Made by a program: the position numbers and the translations under genes | Notes under the pieces: model-generated | What the model saw: the letters and a program-made list of their open reading frames with translations, nothing else | The model's database searches: none | What the model was told of the DNA's origin: nothing | Shown: piece by piece, positions 59,001-64,000 of the stretch | How the letters are laid out: each line of letters begins with the position of its first letter | Numbering within the stretch: position 1 is the stretch's first letter | Assembly (NCBI GenBank): GCA_038503065.1 | Contig: JBCAMK010000008.1 | Span: 372,001 to 436,000, forward strand | Reading direction: 5' to 3' | DNA from: Paragyromitra xinjiangensis | Lineage: Eukaryota > Ascomycota > Pezizomycetes > Pezizales > Discinaceae | Length of the DNA stretch: 64,000 nucleotides

Positions 59001-62000
59001 TTGACCATCTTCTTCGTAGATCGTATGTGTTATGCGCTGAAGGTCTTAACATGGCTGATGCCATGACATTACTATCGTGCGTTAGTAATTTGATTGGGAA
59101 ATGTCCAGCTGGTTCATTACTGCCGTTATTGAAGCGCATCCAAGAAGGTCTTGCTGTCTGGGTCATAGACTCTAACCAACTGGTTGACACAAAGGTTCTC
59201 TCCATCATAAACCTACCCCTTACATCAGGCCACTAGTGTGCTCACAGAAAAATCTTAGAACGGAGAAAATGCAACCAAGACAATGGCCGTCTGGACAAAG
59301 ACTATCAATGCCGTCTCCCGCCTTCCGCAGCACGACGGGAAGATCCTGGATGCGCTGCAGGTCCTTATCACCAGCTTGCTCGAGAATAAGCGAAAGCCCG
59401 TCGTTAATGCTACAGTCAAGATCTGGAACGACACGTTCGGGAAGCAGCAGAGCCTTTATTATCCCAAGAGCGTCAAGAGTGCGCTGAAGGTGTTGCGGCC
59501 GATCGCAGATTTGTCGTTGCCGACATTTCCAGATAGTATGGAGGATGATGTACGCGTTATCTCTTCTCACGGTTGCTTTTTCTTTTCTGTGGAATTGTTC
59601 GTTGGCTAACTGGGTGTGTTTGGTAGCCTGTGCGTACACCGCCGCAGTTCTCGGAGTCGCAGGATGCAGTTGAAGAAACAAAGGGGAAAGGGAATTGGTC
59701 GAACACCCCGTCGCGGCTTGCATCCCCGTTTTCGCCGAGGGCAGGAACGTCGTCGCCGTCAGCGTCGGGTGTGGTTAAAGATACGCCCTTGAATCCTAAT
59801 TCGCGGCGGTCAGTTGCTAGTGGTCTGCGGAAGCCACCATCGAAGCCGAAACATATGGATTCCCAGATCGACTTTGCACCGATAGAAACAGAGGACCCGA
59901 CTATAGATTCACAAGTACTGACAGAACATCAGAAGGAAATTAAGGAAAGGCAGTCAGAGACAGCAACGCTGTTTTCGAATTTAGGCGCTGCGAAGTTAGA
60001 TAAGGGAAAGAAGCCGATGGTTTCGAGGCTTTTGGATGAGACACCTTCCTCGGTTGCTGCTAGTTCGGCTGGTCTGGGGGGTGATGGGCAGAGAGATTCA
60101 GACGATGTGCCGGTAGTAGCAGATGATGACATGGAGATTTCTCGTATCTCAGAAACACAGCCGGAGGTGGAAAGTTCGCTGGGTCAGAATGAGACAGTAT
60201 CATTTATCTCTAGGATGTCGAATGGGGACTCGTCCCCGCAGTTCCTGACGAAGTCCGGAGGAGAGGACTCTAGTGCTGCGCCCTCTTCCGATGGACTGGA
60301 ACAATCGTTTGGGATGGATTCGCCTTCGAAAGCCGATTGGGAGGAGGATGAAGATGTTGATATGACTGATGACACCCCTGCGGACCAAATCCCAGAAGAT
60401 TCAGACGCCAGCAATATCCTCTCCGATCCGCCCTCAATCGAAGATGACGACTTCGTCGATGCACCAGATCACCCCCCGAGTGATGAAGAAGGCTCGCCGG
60501 CTCCTAAGAAGAAAGGTAAAAGACTAATGGAAATCGCCGTCGAAGTATCGCCACCCGAAGCCTCAACAGAAGGTTCACCCGTGTCAATGATACCTTCTAC
60601 ACAGTCTAGTGAATATAAAGAAGATCCTGAGGATGGTAGCGAGAGTGGGCATTCGAGTCCTGATGCGCAGATCATTGATGAAGAACGAGCTTCGCATGGG
60701 TTACCTGCTACACCCAAACCTTCCAAGGGGAAGAGGAAAGGGAAGCATGCAACAGCTGCAGCTAGTTCGAACTCTCAGCCGGAGATCTTGGATACGATTG
60801 TGATTTCTGAGGAGAGCCCGGTGACTTCGTCGCCGTACCGCACGAGATCGACGAGACTATCGCAAGGTAAAGCGGTGGAAAGGGCGGCTAGTGGTTCGGT
60901 TGAGGCTACACCATCAAAGAATAAAGCGTCAAAACCGGCGCAGGAGACTACGGCTGAGAAAACAACTGGGAAAACTGTAGCGACCACCCCGTCAAAGAGC
61001 TCTAGGGCAGTAAAGCGGGTACAGGAGAAGACAGTAGAGAAAACGGAAGTTACCCCATCCAAGCGCTCCAAGTCAGGGAAACAAGTGCAGCGAACACCAG
61101 CGGAGAAGGGGAAATCCGCGGAGACCACACCATCGAAAAATTCCAAGTCACCTGGACAACCTATTAAGTTCTCTCCTCCGAGGACAAGGTCTTCTGCGAA
61201 AAAAGGAGCTGCGGAGACTCCGAGAGTTGCAGCACTGTTGGAGCCTGGTTTGTTATCTACTGAGATGAGTGATGTTACATTTTCACTGACACTGTTTAAA
61301 TAGGGTCTCGGAAACGAAAGCTCTCCCTTGCAGACAGCAGCCCTGCTCAAAGTCACGAGAGTAGACAATCAAGTATTGAGAACGTTGCCTCGCCTACTCC
61401 AAAGCGCCGCCGTGGCGCTGCGAGGACAACACCAGCGAAGCGGACACGATCATCCTTCACCGAGGAAATCCCAACCGATCCAGATGTCTCATTTGTTGGC
61501 GAAACCCAACTCAGCTATGGCTCGTCTATCCCAGATTCCCAGGTGGATGAGTTAGTAGGGCCTACGCCGTATGCTGGGCGAGCACCAGTTATCAACCTTT
61601 TCGACAGCGTTGCTGAGGGTGAGGACGAGGAAGAGGAGAAGGAGAAGGAGAAGGAGAAGGAGAAGGAGAAGGAGAAGGAGAAGGAGCAGGCCTCCCAAAT
61701 TACTGACGTCGACCCCGGAGTCGAGGTTGAGGTTGCGCATCCTCTGCCTAGATCTAGGCGAAGAAGTAGTAGGAGGTCGCTAGCGGCAAGTCGTGGCGCT
61801 GGGGGTGCCCGTGCTACTAAGGCAAGCAAGAAAGGAGAGGCCGAGGTAGAGGAAGAAAAAGTAGAAGCATCGACAGCAGAGTCATCGATGGAGATGGCAG
61901 TTGAGAGTATGGATATTGCGCCGGAGGTAGAGGTAGACGTGGGGACGCAAGAATCGGCAGATGTGGCAAACGAAAGGGGTGATGAGGTGACGAGTGGTAC

Positions 62001-62151
62001 ACAGGCGATTCAGGGTCTACGCAAGGCATTGCAGTTCATGGAAGCGGCCATGTTGACGCCCGAGGAATGTAGAGAGGCGGAGAATTTAGTGTTTGAGGCC
62101 TTTGCAAAACTGAGGCAGCGAGGTTGTGGTGATGGGGCATTGAATCAATGA
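56082..62151 (+). CDS. RIF1: Telomere length and replication-timing regulator RIF1
   Basis: Five exons, 56082-58735, 58789-59194, 59259-59549, 59627-61247 and 61304-62151, give 1939 residues. RIF1 binds chromatin and telomeres and recruits protein phosphatase 1 to restrain origin firing. The N-terminus is disordered and holds a KKRVLW motif (residues 87-92), like the PP1-docking RVxF type, and KGILK (120-124), like SILK; such motifs lie near the N-terminus in yeast Rif1. Then follows a long HEAT-like helical region (about 140-1100; e.g. SKKLDTYITFANTLKAYDEI). The last third is disordered and charged, with repeated TPSK segments (60900-61150) and a Glu-Lys run from a GAGAAG microsatellite. All introns close the frame. 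The assignment rests on the N-terminal domain pattern and overall architecture. Confidence 0.85.
61629..61687 (+). repeat. GAGAAG microsatellite in the RIF1 coding region
   Basis: About nine GAGAAG-type hexamers code for alternating Glu-Lys in exon 5 of RIF1. The length is a multiple of three per unit, so expansion or contraction keeps the frame. Such tracts vary between strains. Confidence 0.85.
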
Positions 62152-62953
62152 GTAGAATAAGTGGTTTTTGGTATTGCTTAAGTGATGTGGATTGTTCACG
62201 GAAGGGACGGCTTTTGGTTGTTGGGTTGTTTTGGTACTGGGTTACGGGTCCTTCTCTTTCCTTTCTCTCTTCCTTCGCTGCACTTCTTGGTGTTTTGTTT
62301 AACTCTAGAACAGCGGAAGTTGTGGAATTTTTTACATTCACTATCATTATCGGGTGTTTTTTTATATTACTTTTCCTTATCTGTGTATACATAGGCGTGG
62401 ATTTGGGTTTCTCATAAACGTACAAAGCATTGCCTCCTTTTTATGGGAGAAATTGTTTCTGGGGGTTGGTTTGAGATGCAAGTTTGGTGACGAGCAAGCT
62501 TCACGATGTTATGCTAGCTGTCACATGTACTCACGGAATAAAAGGACTGCCAGGGAATTATAAACCTTGGGCTTAATGATAGAAATGCTATTTTACGGGA
62601 AAGGCTATGGTTATGCTTTTTACTTCATCTTTTATCACTCGGTTTTGGTATTTGATTCCACCGCACATAGAGACTTTGGACCCGTAGATACTTCAATAAA
62701 CTGTGTTTCGTTTCATTTTTAGATCCAAGTAAAAAAATTGGGATTGCGACGATTTCAAGGTGTTTCCATTTGCTTCTGTGTGAGCGTGGGCACGGAAGAT
62801 GCCGTCGCGGCTCTGCTGCGCTGTTACATAACGTGACCTGTCTGTTTGTTTACATTCTGTGGAGCTCCAACAATCTCAAAACTTTAAGTCAACACTAGCC
62901 CCACCAAGCGAACATATTCTGTCCATGTGGATACGAAGCAAATATCAGCAGCT
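62152..62953. other. Intergenic region between RIF1 and the WD40-like gene
   Basis: T-rich sequence following RIF1, likely its 3' untranslated region, then the promoter of the next gene. No gene is supported. Confidence 0.5.
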
Positions 62954-64000
62954 ATGTCACTTCCAACAATCCTCACGCCGACGTACACTGGTGCCCCTCG
63001 CATGAGATCCAAAGGCCCGATAACACTCCCCCCACCGCTACCAGCAGCTCACACAGCACCGTTTGAAGATGATAAACGATGGAAGTTGTTTGTGACAACA
63101 AATACAAAGGTGACTGTTTGGGATGCTCAAGGATGTAATGCGGTATTCACGAGTGGGTCGGAGGGAATTGTTGCTGCGAAGAGGGCGAGGGACGGGTCGG
63201 TTTTGGCTATTGCGGATTCGCAGGTCGTTATGTTACATAGGATCGATGAGGGGCAAGATAAATCCTACCGATTGAAAGGAACTCAGGTGAGTTTAGTAAT
63301 GATGCAGAGTTGGGGATGCCTAAGCTGATAGCTTTGAAGCGCTGTCGCCATTTACAGTATGATCATGACTCGCGCAGTCTATTTTTTACCGACGCCATCC
63401 ACAACAGCGTTCAGAGCTACTCTCTGAAAGAAAACCGGGTTGTCGATGCTGCTAAACCTCATCCATCTCCAATCACAGCTTTCGCTATATCTTCAGATTC
63501 GAACCTTGTTCTATCCTGTTCCGCTGATCCTCCAGTAATCCAAATTCATAACCGTCTTATGGCAACCACCATCTCAATTGCACCTCGCAGCTCGTCTAAA
63601 CCAGTAGTGAACTGTAGCTTTCATCCTAGCCGAAAACATATTTTCGTCCTAGCATTTGGCGATGGTGTCCTCGCGGCATACGACTACAGCAAGATTTCCG
63701 GAGGTAACAAAGCTAAGAAGGATGGGAAGGTTGGCATTAGTCACGGTGGTGCGAAGGAGATACACGCATTCCAGCATCTGCATGATCCAAGCATTGTTGG
63801 CTCGTCGGGGATTACGGGTGTACAGTTTATACCGGGATATCGCGGTAGGGCTGTGACCGTAGGTGAAGATGGGAGATTGTTTCTTGTAGATTTTGAGATG
63901 CGAGATACGTTAGGAAGTTGGCATATTGGTGCTCCTGCAACAAGCCTAACAATAAGACCTGTCGTGACAAAGGGTGATCCTACCATCAAAGATGATTTGG
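62954..64000 (+). CDS. WD40-like protein, cut by the right edge
   Basis: Two exons are visible, 62954-63286 and 63358 to the edge, giving about 325 residues so far. The start ATG precedes MSLPTILTPTYTGAPRMRSK. The sequence has beta-propeller-like strands: WKLFVTTNTKVTVWDAQGCN, SVLAIADSQVVMLHRID, SRSLFFTDAIHNSVQSYSL, ITAFAISSDSNLVLSCSADP, VVNCSFHPSRKHIFVLAFGD and RAVTVGEDGRLFLVDFEM. These are divergent WD repeats without strong WD dipeptides. The intron (GTGAGT..TTACAG, 71 nt) is phase 0. Candidates include spindle or centrosomal WD proteins of the NEDD1 type or ribosome-biogenesis WD proteins; the visible part does not decide. Confidence 0.7.

Noticed and set aside
61515..61829. Minus-strand Ser/Phe- and Leu-rich frames
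   Set aside because: Antisense translations of the GAGAAG microsatellite in RIF1.
1..64000. Search for biosynthetic cluster, CRISPR array, virus-derived or NLR-type defence genes
   Set aside because: No polyketide or peptide synthase, no phage-like or retroviral genes, no regular repeat-spacer array and no NACHT/HET domains were seen. The region is mostly housekeeping genes with small non-autonomous repeats.

Overview
The window is nuclear DNA of a filamentous ascomycete (Pezizomycotina). Every sizeable gene is a fungal family, introns are short (about 50-105 nt, GT..AG, often with a CTAAC/CTGAC-like branch site), and a DUF6594-type membrane protein, a RIC8 gene and an ADP1-type ABC transporter are present. 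A class narrower than Pezizomycotina cannot be set from sequence alone. I rebuilt the genes by hand-splicing. Exon sums are divisible by three for every complete model; this supports the models but does not replace transcript evidence.

Layout. 1-2013: no convincing gene, pyrimidine-rich tracts. 2014-8160: COX10 (+), a mitochondrial-type holo-ACP synthase (+) and MEF1 (-). 8960-10419: DUF6594 protein (-). 10420-16249: gene-poor stretch with three inverted-repeat elements at 10699-11617 and one small acidic-protein gene. 16250-24051: succinate-semialdehyde dehydrogenase (-), mitochondrial HSP70 SSC1 (+), a 72-residue membrane protein (+) and an alpha/beta hydrolase (-). 24904-29672: two unrecognised genes (-) and glucose-6-phosphate 1-epimerase (+). 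31596-54245: a minus-strand run holding a PY-motif membrane protein, ADP1-like ABCG transporter, mitochondrial isoleucyl-tRNA synthetase, SWC3-domain/GATA-finger protein, IKS1-like kinase and RIC8. 56082-64000: RIF1 (+) and the 5' part of a WD40-like gene (+).

The genes do not form a biosynthetic or defence cluster. The clearest theme is mitochondrial: haem A synthesis (COX10), protein phosphopantetheinylation, translation (MEF1, ISM1), import/folding (SSC1) and GABA-shunt oxidation (SSADH). Four of these (COX10, MEF1, SSADH, ISM1) carry the octamer GATAAGAT 85-190 bp upstream of their start codons, in the same orientation as the gene. I found only one other copy, inside a coding exon. This possible shared regulatory signature is the most interesting non-coding observation.

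Other points worth a second look are abutting MITE-like elements with TA target duplications, an over-represented TACATGTA palindrome in intergenic DNA, an 8-nt microexon encoding the oxyanion-hole region of the hydrolase, PP1-docking-like motifs and a KE-repeat in RIF1, and a SWC3-domain plus GATA-finger protein.
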